This document shows positions 49,049 through 55,509 of a DNA stretch of 56,507 nt, in pieces (positions within the stretch are counted from its first letter, which is position 1; every line of letters begins with the position of its first letter). Origin of the DNA: CAYMCJ01 sp964388985 (GTDB lineage: Bacteria; Patescibacteriota; Patescibacteriia; Patescibacteriales; CAYMCJ01); assembly GCA_964388985.1 (NCBI GenBank), contig CAYMCJ010000001.1:1-56507 (forward strand). Direction: 5' to 3'. The notes beneath the pieces were generated by a model, which was given only the letters and a program-made list of their open reading frames with translations, made no database searches and was not told where the DNA came from. A program made the position numbers and the translations under genes.

Positions 49049-49939
49049 TTACTGGTGAGTTATTTTTATTAAATTGTTGAAGCAGAAAAAATATAGATAT
49101 AATATAAATATGATAAATAATGAATAGGTAAAAAGGGATAAATAATATATTATTTTGGTTAAACCGTATTGTTCAAAAAAGTTGTTCACTTTATTTGTAG
49201 TCAATTTGTTATTGTTATCGGTTACTTTTAGGTACTCATTATAATTTAAATCATTGTAGAAATTTTTTGACATTGAATGAGTCAGTAAATTTTCGTTTGT
49301 AAAATTAATATTTGCCGGGAGATAATAATTTTCATTTACCGGGTAATCTCCGCTGTTAATTCCCATTATTTTTGGTTTAACAATATTTTTTGGAGGAGTC
49401 CCGAAAATTTGTACAACCAAAGTCGTATTTTGATTATTAAATTGCCCTTCCATAATCGCTATGCCGATTTCTTCATAAAAGGAATTTAAAATATTTTTTT
49501 TGTGTGTTTCCGAATTAAGCCAGGCATCAATTACCCCTTCATTGGTAACAAAATCTATTGCTAAATTTTCGCCTGCATACGAATATTTATAACCGGTATC
49601 CTTAATCCATTCGGAAAATTTACGGTCGTTTAAATTATGTTTGAAAGATTGCGCTTTTAAAATATCAAAGCCTTTATTGTAAGCCGCTTGCGTTAACAAT
49701 TGATTGGCCGTTAATTCATTTAAGCCGCTTTTGATTCTTTCCTGATTGGTTAATTCAATTAATTTTTCGGCGTTGATATCGGAAAAATAAGCTATCTGCG
49801 GCAATAAAAAAATCCCTATTAAAATACCCAACAGGGAGCCTGTATATTTATAGAGTTTTATCTTTCTTTTCTTTCTCTGTAAAGAAATTTTTGGACAATT
49901 ATAGCAGAACGTAAATTGCCCGTTTATTTTTGTTAACAT
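49049..49939 (-). CDS. CAP-domain (SCP/PR1-like) membrane protein
   Basis: One membrane helix near 33-52 leads to a CAP domain (about 57-185): LIELTNQERIKSGLNELTAN, SFKHNLNDRKF, YAGENLA and WLNSETHKKNIL with the conserved His/Glu set. A linker follows, and a second hydrophobic helix lies near the C-terminus (about 262-285). The N-terminal CYNCPK stretch could be a metal knuckle on the inside. CAP proteins in bacteria are secreted and of varied role. Confidence 0.88.
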   Translation of the reverse strand: MLTKINGQFTFCYNCPKISLQRKKRKIKLYKYTGSLLGILIGIFLLPQIAYFSDINAEKLIELTNQERIKSGLNELTANQLLTQAAYNKGFDILKAQSFKHNLNDRKFSEWIKDTGYKYSYAGENLAIDFVTNEGVIDAWLNSETHKKNILNSFYEEIGIAIMEGQFNNQNTTLVVQIFGTPPKNIVKPKIMGINSGDYPVNENYYLPANINFTNENLLTHSMSKNFYNDLNYNEYLKVTDNNNKLTTNKVNNFFEQYGLTKIIYYLSLFTYSLFIIFILYLYFFCFNNLIKITHQ

Positions 49940-49959
49940 TGTTTATTTTTGTCTTTATT

Positions 49960-50046
49960 TTTATTCCCCACTTTCGTGAGGACAAGTTTTGTCAAGCCTT
50001 TAAGCTTAATTGATATATTTTTATTTTTTATATTATTATTATAGCA
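49960..50046 (-). promoter_or_regulatory. Promoter and hairpin leader of the CAP-domain gene
   Basis: TGCTATAAT on the minus strand (50038-50046) is a perfect extended -10. The roughly 90-base leader carries a hairpin with a GAAA tetraloop (CCTCAC-GAAA-GTGGGG). No -35 is clear. Confidence 0.5.
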
Positions 50047-50194
50047 TAGTTTAAGATAAAAAGCAAGCCAGAAAAAAGAAGTGTCATATTATAATATTAA
50101 TATTCTTCAGAAATCAAAATAATTTGCAGTTTATAATTTATAGTTTTTAATTTATAAACAATATAAATTAGGATGCACTTTATCTGGCACTGCC

Positions 50195-50325
50195 AATCAA
50201 ATATCCAACACTCAACATTCAATATTCATTCAATATTTAATGAATTAATATTCAATTGAATATTGGAATATTGATGGCTGGATGAACATTGGACATTGAT
50301 TATTGAATATTTTAATGGACAGGCC
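50195..50325. repeat. MITE-like inverted repeat, copy 2
   Basis: ATTCATTCAATATTTAATGA through the central ATTCAATTGAAT matches 34081-34130 closely, with mirrored AACATTC/GAATATT words on both sides. The rest of 50047-50379 is AT-rich, with a further small self-complementary TTTATAATTTATAG stretch. Confidence 0.8.
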
Positions 50326-50391
50326 ATAAAATTTATTTTTTTCGTGAAGCAGTTTTGCAATTCAAAATAATTAAATAAGTTGTTGAATACT

Positions 50392-51024
50392 ATGTCTTTA
50401 ATAGATGATTTAATTAAAACAAATTATTTAAAAACGCCGGAAATAACAAACGCGTTTAAAAAAATAAAACGCCAGGATTTTTTATGGACAGAAGATAAGG
50501 AAATAGCGGAAGTTAATTCTCCGATATCAATTGGTTACGGTCAAACTATATCCCAACCTTTGACCGTGGCTTTTATGTTGGAGCTTTTACAGCCTCAAGA
50601 TAGTGATAAAATATTGGATGTTGGCAGTGGTTCGGGTTGGACTTGCGCGTTGTTAGCTGAAATTGTTGGACCCAAAGGGAAAATTTATGGGTTAGAAATA
50701 GTGCCGGAATTAAAAAATTTTGCCGAGGAGAATATTAATAAATATAATTTTATTAAAAAAGGCGTTGTGCAAATATTTTGTACGGATGGATACGGGGGTT
50801 TGCCAAAGGCGGCTGGTTTTGATAAAATTATTGTAGCCGCCGCTTCCGAGGAGATTCCGGAAAAATTGTTGGAGCAATTAAAGGTTGGCGGCCGGATGGT
50901 TATTCCGATTGGCCGGCAATATGAATCACAGGATATAGTTTTAATTAATAAAATTAGTAAAAATAAATTTAAGAAAAAAATTTACCCGGGGTTTGTGTTT
51001 GTGCCTTTGGTAAAAAATAATTAA
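50392..51024 (+). CDS. pcm: Protein-L-isoaspartate O-methyltransferase
   Basis: It repairs isoaspartyl residues in aged proteins using SAM. GYGQTISQPLTVAFMLELL, ILDVGSGSGWTCALLAEIVG (SAM motif I) and VGGRMVIPIG are diagnostic. The ATG at 50392 (MSLIDDLIK) is preferred over a TTG four codons earlier. It is 210 residues, normal for the family. A nucleotidyltransferase gene follows after 10 bases. Confidence 0.93.
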   Translation: MSLIDDLIKTNYLKTPEITNAFKKIKRQDFLWTEDKEIAEVNSPISIGYGQTISQPLTVAFMLELLQPQDSDKILDVGSGSGWTCALLAEIVGPKGKIYGLEIVPELKNFAEENINKYNFIKKGVVQIFCTDGYGGLPKAAGFDKIIVAAASEEIPEKLLEQLKVGGRMVIPIGRQYESQDIVLINKISKNKFKKKIYPGFVFVPLVKNN

Positions 51025-51034
51025 ATTAAGAAAT

Positions 51035-51414
51035 ATGAAAAATAAAAAAACAGTGGTAGCGGTTAGCGGTTATTTTAACCCCATTCATGTCGGCCATTTG
51101 GAGATGTTTAGGGAGGCGAAAAAATTAGGCGATTGGCTAGTGGTAATTGTCAATAGTGACAAGCAGGTAAAATTAAAAGGCAGCGTTCCTTTTATGAATG
51201 AAGACGACAGATTAAAAATAGTGAAAGCCATTAGATGGGTTGATGAGGCTTTTCTGTCTATTGATAAGGACGGGTCGCAATGCGAGTCTTTAAGAAAATT
51301 AAAGCCGGATATTTTTGCCAATGGCGGCGACCGAAATAAAAAAAATATTCCGGAAGATGCGGTTTGCGAAGAATTGAATATTTGTATGATTGATAATGTG
51401 GGTGGAGGAAAAAT
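51035..51414 (+). CDS. Cytidylyltransferase-like nucleotidyltransferase, cut by gap
   Basis: VAVSGYFNPIHVGHLEMFREAKKLGD holds the H-x-G-H motif of the nucleotidyltransferase superfamily, and IVNSDKQVKLKG follows as in glycerol-phosphate or heptose cytidylyl/adenylyltransferases. About 127 residues are visible before 100 N; the usual length is 130-160, so little is missing. The substrate is undetermined. Confidence 0.85.
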
Positions 51415-51514
51415 NNNNNNNNNNNNNNNNNNNNNNNNNNNNNNNNNNNNNNNNNNNNNNNNNNNNNNNNNNNNNNNNNNNNNNNNNNNNNNNNNNNNNN
51501 NNNNNNNNNNNNNN
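51415..51514. other. Assembly gap (100 N)
   Basis: Exactly 100 N between the nucleotidyltransferase and mltG. Confidence 0.99.
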
Positions 51515-51521
51515 AATAACT

Positions 51522-52577
51522 ATGTCTAAATTAATTAAATTATTTATTTTTGTAATATTAATTATTTGTTTTATTATATTTTTGTCGTATTGTCATGGTA
51601 TTAATTCGGCCGCGGATAAAAACGGCCAGGATATTAATTTTGTCGTGGCCAAAGGCGAGAGTGTGGAAAAAATTGCCGCCAATTTAAGAGAGGCCGATTT
51701 AATAAAATCGGAATTTTATTTTAAGATTTATATTTGGCGCAGTGATAATGAAGCTAATATTCAGGCTGGGGAATATATTTTGAACCCGCGCCAGTCAATT
51801 AAAGAGATGGTGGAAATTTTAGTGGCCGGTGGAGCGGCTAACCAGGAAAGAACCATAAGAATTATTGAGGGTTGGAATTTATCTGATATCGGCTATTATT
51901 TTGAAAATCAGGGAATGTTTCAGGCCGAGGAATTAATGGAATTGGTTGGCTTCCCTAAAATAGATTATCGGGTAAATAAAGAAATGCCTTTTCCTAAAGA
52001 TTACGCCCAGGAATATAGTTTTTTAAATGACAAGCCGGCATATTACGGCCTGGAAGGATATTTATTTCCCGATACCTATCGAATTTTTAAAGACGCTAAT
52101 TTGGATGATATAGTTAAAAAAATGCTTGATAATTTTGACAAAAAATTAACCGACCAAATGCGCGCTGATATTGCCGAACAAGGCAAAACAATTTATGATA
52201 CAATAACTATGGCTTCGGTAATAGAAAAAGAAGTTAGAAGCGAAAAAGATATGAAAATAGTGTCGGGAATTTTTTGGGACAGAATTAAAAACGGCCAGCC
52301 CCTGGAGTCTTGTGCCACTTTAGCTTATATTTTAGGCGTTAACAAGCCGCAATATACCGTTGAGGACACTAAAATTGATTCTCCTTATAATACTTATTTG
52401 ATTTTAGGCTTGCCGCCCGGTCCGATTTGCAATCCGGGCTTAAACGCCATCAAAGCCGCGATTTATCCGGAATACACCAAATATAACTTTTTTCTTAACC
52501 GGCCGGACAGCGGCGAAACAATTTTTTCAGCTAGCTACGAAGACCATTTAAGAAATAAAGCCAAGTATTTGAAATAG
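51522..52577 (+). CDS. mltG: Endolytic murein transglycosylase MltG
   Basis: MltG cleaves nascent peptidoglycan glycan strands. An N-terminal membrane helix (5-25), the LysM-like part (FVVAKGESVEKIAANLREADLIKS), YYGLEGYLFPDTYRI, TMASVIEKE with the catalytic Glu and LGLPPGPICNPGLNAIKAAIYP are typical of the YceG family. The ATG at 51522, just after the gap, gives 351 residues, normal for the family, so the gene seems whole. Confidence 0.94.
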   Translation: MSKLIKLFIFVILIICFIIFLSYCHGINSAADKNGQDINFVVAKGESVEKIAANLREADLIKSEFYFKIYIWRSDNEANIQAGEYILNPRQSIKEMVEILVAGGAANQERTIRIIEGWNLSDIGYYFENQGMFQAEELMELVGFPKIDYRVNKEMPFPKDYAQEYSFLNDKPAYYGLEGYLFPDTYRIFKDANLDDIVKKMLDNFDKKLTDQMRADIAEQGKTIYDTITMASVIEKEVRSEKDMKIVSGIFWDRIKNGQPLESCATLAYILGVNKPQYTVEDTKIDSPYNTYLILGLPPGPICNPGLNAIKAAIYPEYTKYNFFLNRPDSGETIFSASYEDHLRNKAKYLK

Positions 52578-52596
52578 ACAGAGATATTAAAATAAG

Positions 52597-53031
52597 CTGT
52601 TGCAGCCCCTTTCAGAAAACTGCGATGGGGCAAAATTTATTAAATAAAAATATATGAAATTTTGGGCTCCGCCAAGAGTCTCTCCGCAGAGGACTCTGAC
52701 GCCGTGCTTGATGCTATTTTAGTTTCTAGAGGAGATTGTCGGGATAAGCAGAATATCACGGCCGTTTTTTAAAAGCGGCTTTTTAGTTGGTGTTATTTAA
52801 ACTGTGCAAAATTCCTTAGTGTCATTGCGAGCGACCCCGCCCCTCGCGAGGGGCGGGGGAGCGTGGCAATCCCGTAGATAATAGTTTACGGTTTTAAAAC
52901 CTTTATCTCTTAATCTCGGGATTATTACGTCAGCCCGCCTCAACGGCGGGCTTCCTCATAATGACAGCGGGGGCGGGCGGGATTGCTTAGTCAGCCCATC
53001 CTGACGGCGGGCTTCCCCATGATGACAATTT
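52597..53031. repeat. Mosaic of palindromic repeats between mltG and the Rrf2 gene
   Basis: This 435-base stretch has no gene. It includes GCCCC/GGGGC and AGAGTC/GACTCT hairpins, a possible terminator (GCCGTTTTTTAAAAGCGGC then T5, 52759-52786), the GTCATTGCGA...GTGGCAATCC element with a 24-base perfect palindrome at its centre (52821-52874), and two AGCCCGCC/GGCGGGCT units. It looks like a site of repeated insertion. Confidence 0.8.
52821..52874. repeat. GTCATTGCGA-hairpin-GTGGCAATCC element
   Basis: Outer sequences GTCATTGCGAGC and GCGTGGCAATCCC enclose the perfect palindrome CCCCGCCCCTCG/CGAGGGGCGGGG. The same outer sequences enclose a different palindrome inside miaA (8516-8555, reversed). 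Confidence 0.85.
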
Positions 53032-53036
53032 GGCGG

Positions 53037-53093
53037 TTGACAAGTTTTATTAATATGTTAGTATGTATATAACCGACTATTTAGGTAGGTTAT
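53037..53093 (+). promoter_or_regulatory. Promoter and Rrf2-type operator of the Fe-S locus
   Basis: TTGACA and TAGTAT are separated by 16 bases. Directly after lies ATAACC-N13-GGTTAT (53069-53093), a 25-base dyad with further matches inside (GACTA/TAGGTA), close in size and ends to the IscR type-1 site pattern ATA-CC-GACT...GG-TAT. It lies between promoter and start codon, so binding of the gene's own product would block transcription. Confidence 0.7.
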
Positions 53094-53094
53094 T

Positions 53095-53496
53095 ATGAAA
53101 TTTTCAACCAGGACAACTTACGGCCTAAGAGCTATGATTAAATTAGCGCAGAGCTGGAAAAAAGACAGCCTGTCTTTGCCGACCATTGCTAAAGAAGAGG
53201 GGATTTCTTTGCCGTATCTGGAAAGATTGTTTGCTAAATTAAAAAAGGATAATTTAGTGGTAGCGGAAAAAGGTTCGGCTGGCGGCTATAAACTTTCATG
53301 CTCTCCAAACAAAATAACAGTTTTTGATATTATAAAAACGCTTGAGGGCGATATGACTACTTTCCATTGTTTGGGAGAGGACGGAAAAATTTATTGTGAT
53401 ATAAAATGTAATTGCAAAGCCTTGATTGTGTTAAATAAAGTGCAGAAAGCAATAAATAAAACTTTAAAGGATATTAAATTAAGCGATTTAATATAA
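53095..53496 (+). CDS. iscR: Rrf2/IscR-family Fe-S-sensing regulator
   Basis: The N-terminal winged helix (STRTTYGLRAMIKLA, SLPYLERLFAKLKKDNLV, SAGGYKLS) is typical of Rrf2 proteins. Cysteines at 92, 101, 105 and 107 lie where IscR binds its cluster (C92, C98, C104 in E. coli), so cluster sensing is likely. At 133 residues it is slightly short. It heads a locus with IscU, NifU-type and NifS genes and has a dyad over its own start region. Confidence 0.88.
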   Translation: MKFSTRTTYGLRAMIKLAQSWKKDSLSLPTIAKEEGISLPYLERLFAKLKKDNLVVAEKGSAGGYKLSCSPNKITVFDIIKTLEGDMTTFHCLGEDGKIYCDIKCNCKALIVLNKVQKAINKTLKDIKLSDLI

Positions 53497-53514
53497 TTCA
53501 AATCTGCAAATAGT

Positions 53515-54258
53515 ATGCGAATACTGCAAATATTATTTATTCAAATTATTTTATTATTTAATATAAATTTTGCTAATGCCAATGGGTTGGCGGATAGCGA
53601 TAATGACGGCGTGCCGGACAAAGATGAAATAGAAATTTATAAAACAAATCCGTCTTCAGCCGATACTGACGGCGATGGCTATGACGACTGGCTGGAATTA
53701 AATAGCGGCTATTCTCCGCATAATAAGCAAAAAGTTAGATTGGAAGACAATGATTATGATAATGACGGCTTAACCGACCGGATGGAATTAAATTTTCAGA
53801 CTGATTTAACTAGGACGGATACCGATAATGACGGTTTTTCTGATGGCGCCGAAGTTAACGGCGGCTATGACCCCTTAAACGGCAATGGCGCTAAATTAGC
53901 TAAAAGAATTGAAATTAATACCGGCCGGCAGGAATTAAGTTATTTTTTGGGGGGAGTGAGGATGGATAAATTTATTATTTCCAGCGGGATTTATAACTCC
54001 ACCCCTAGGGGCCATTTTAAAATTGACGGCAAAGCCTTGCGCGCCTGGTCGCATTGGGGATTATGGATGCCTTACTGGATGAGTCTGCAGCATGGCTATT
54101 TCGGGATTCATGAACTGCCGGAATGGCCCGGGGGCATAAAAGAGGGTGAAGACCATTTAGGCACCCCGGTCTCACACGGTTGTATTCGTTTGGGAGTCGG
54201 ACCGGCTGAGTTTTTATACAATTGGGCGGAGATTGGCACGCCGGTGTTTATTTATTAG
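53515..54258 (+). CDS. L,D-transpeptidase with calcium-binding repeats
   Basis: A signal peptide (1-22) is followed by three Asp-rich thrombospondin type-3/EF-like repeats (DSDNDGVPDKDE, DTDGDGYDDWLE, DTDNDGFSDGAE at about 25-115). The C-terminal YkuD domain has FGIHELPE and the catalytic SHGCIRLG. Such enzymes make 3-3 cross-links in peptidoglycan or attach proteins to it. It lies inside the Fe-S locus, 18 bases after the regulator, an unexpected partner. Confidence 0.9.
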   Translation: MRILQILFIQIILLFNINFANANGLADSDNDGVPDKDEIEIYKTNPSSADTDGDGYDDWLELNSGYSPHNKQKVRLEDNDYDNDGLTDRMELNFQTDLTRTDTDNDGFSDGAEVNGGYDPLNGNGAKLAKRIEINTGRQELSYFLGGVRMDKFIISSGIYNSTPRGHFKIDGKALRAWSHWGLWMPYWMSLQHGYFGIHELPEWPGGIKEGEDHLGTPVSHGCIRLGVGPAEFLYNWAEIGTPVFIY

Positions 54259-54329
54259 TTATAAAGTTTATAAAGTAAAAAAGTTAGAAAGTTTTTACTT
54301 TTAATTTTATAACTTTCTACTTTTAAACT
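54257..54329. repeat. AAAGTT-word spacer element, copy 4
   Basis: AGTTATAAAGTTTATAAAG and its mirrored AATTTTATAACTTTCTACTT fold back on each other. It starts at the L,D-transpeptidase stop codon and ends eight bases before iscU. Confidence 0.85.
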
Positions 54330-54336
54330 AAAAGAT

Positions 54337-54668
54337 ATGACATATAGCAAAAAAGTATTACAACATTTTAAAAATCCTCATAATCAGGGTATTATTAAGG
54401 AGGCTGACGCGATTGGCAAGGTCGGCAATCCGGTTTGTGGTGATGTTATGAAAATATATTTAAANNNNNNNNNNNNNNNNNNNNNNNNNNNNNNNNNNNN
54501 NNNNNNNNNNNNNNNNNNNNNNNNNNNNNNNNNNNNNNNNNNNNNNNNNNNNNNNNNNNNNNNNTTGTTAAAGAGTTGGGCGGTTTGCCGCCAATTAAAG
54601 TCCATTGTTCAATGTTGGGAATTGATGCTTTGCGGGAAGCGATAAACAATTACAAATTAAAATTATGA
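54337..54668 (+). CDS. iscU: Fe-S scaffold IscU/NifU, interrupted by gap
   Basis: Before the gap lies YSKKVLQHFKNPHNQGII with KVGNPVCGDVMKIYL, holding the first cluster cysteine. After the gap, in a different nominal frame, lies VKELGGLPPIKVHCSMLGIDALREAI, with the third cysteine and the LPP-K motif that in IscU binds HscA. The frames disagree only because 100 N is a placeholder; a real gap of length 2 modulo 3 restores one gene. It ends overlapping the Nudix start (ATGA). Confidence 0.88.
54465..54564. other. Assembly gap (100 N) inside iscU
   Basis: Exactly 100 N; coding frames on the two sides show that the true length is not 100. Confidence 0.99.
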
Positions 54669-55126
54669 ATAATAAAAAAGTAGATTTGGTAGTTACGGGA
54701 TTTATATTTTTAGATAATAAAGTCCTGTTGGCGCATCATAAAAAATTAGATATTTGGCTTCCGCTTGGCGGACACATTGAGAAAGATGAAACGCCTGACC
54801 AAGCTTTAAAAAGGGAGATAAAAGAAGAGGCAAATCTTAAAATTGAAATTTTAAATCAGAGCGAGCTTCCCCTGACCGGCAATGTGAAAGAAAATTTAGC
54901 CATTCCTTTTTATGTTAATGTCCATTCGGTTGGCGACCACCTGCATTGCAGTTTATTTTATGTTTGTCGGGCTTTTAATGCTAAAAAATTAAAAATTAAT
55001 AAAGAGCTAAAAGATTATAAGTGGTTTTCAAAACAAGATTTAAATAAAAAAATAGTGCCGATTGATGTAAAAAATCAGGCCCTAAAAGCATTTAAAATAT
55101 GGAATCTAAAATCAAAAAAGCAATAG
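54665..55126 (+). CDS. Nudix hydrolase
   Basis: The Nudix box is GGHIEKDETPDQALKREI followed by KEEANL, fitting G-x5-E-x7-RE-U-x-EE apart from the final Gly position. The 153-residue protein is a single domain (VVTGFIFLDNKVLLAHHKKLDIWLPLGG). Substrates are nucleoside diphosphate derivatives and cannot be told from sequence. It overlaps iscU by 4 bases and the NifU-like gene by 28, so it is tied to the Fe-S genes in translation. Confidence 0.92.
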   Translation: MNNKKVDLVVTGFIFLDNKVLLAHHKKLDIWLPLGGHIEKDETPDQALKREIKEEANLKIEILNQSELPLTGNVKENLAIPFYVNVHSVGDHLHCSLFYVCRAFNAKKLKINKELKDYKWFSKQDLNKKIVPIDVKNQALKAFKIWNLKSKKQ

Positions 55127-55332
55127 AAAAAATTCGTCCCAGCCTGCAGGCTGACGGCGGAGATGTTGAATTTTTGAGCTGGAATAAAAAAACCGGCAAA
55201 GTTGAAGTAAGTTTGACCGGTATGTGCGCCCATTGCCCCATGGCGGAGATGACTTTAAGGCAGGGGATTGAAGCTGAAATTAAAAAGGCCGTACCGGAAG
55301 TTAAAAGAGTGGTTAATATACCGAAGATATAA
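55099..55332 (+). CDS. NifU C-terminal-domain (Nfu-like) Fe-S carrier
   Basis: The 77-residue protein is the isolated Nfu domain: IRPSLQADGGDVEFL and the cluster motif GMCAHCPMAEMTL with C-x-x-C, then VVNI at the end. It receives and delivers 4Fe-4S clusters in characterised systems. Its 28-base overlap with the Nudix gene is large for this window. IscU lies before and NifS after it. Confidence 0.92.
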   Translation: MESKIKKAIEKIRPSLQADGGDVEFLSWNKKTGKVEVSLTGMCAHCPMAEMTLRQGIEAEIKKAVPEVKRVVNIPKI

Positions 55333-55335
55333 ATT

Positions 55336-55505
55336 CGTACAACGTGGAATGCGTAACGCATAACGTGGAACGCGTAATATGGAATAGGGAGTAATAATTA
55401 AATATCAGGAAAGTAAATAATTGTAATTTGTGGTAATTGGGTAAATGTTTCATATTTATAGGTAGTAATTACTTAATTACAATAAATTACTATAATTTAC
55501 AATTT
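55336..55505. repeat. ACGTGGAA-word repeat and AATTAC-word inverted element before nifS
   Basis: First ACGTGGAATGCG/TAACGCATAACGTGGAA words recur in tandem (55338-55380). Then TTGTAATTTGTGGTAATT mirrors AATTACTATAATTTACAA (55418-55503), an element of the ACAAAT type. Confidence 0.7.
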
Positions 55506-55509
55506 TTTT

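Noticed and set aside
54337..54645. 102-codon frame read straight through the N gap
   Set aside because: The part after the gap is meaningless in that frame; the correct frame gives the IscU C-terminus ending at 54668.
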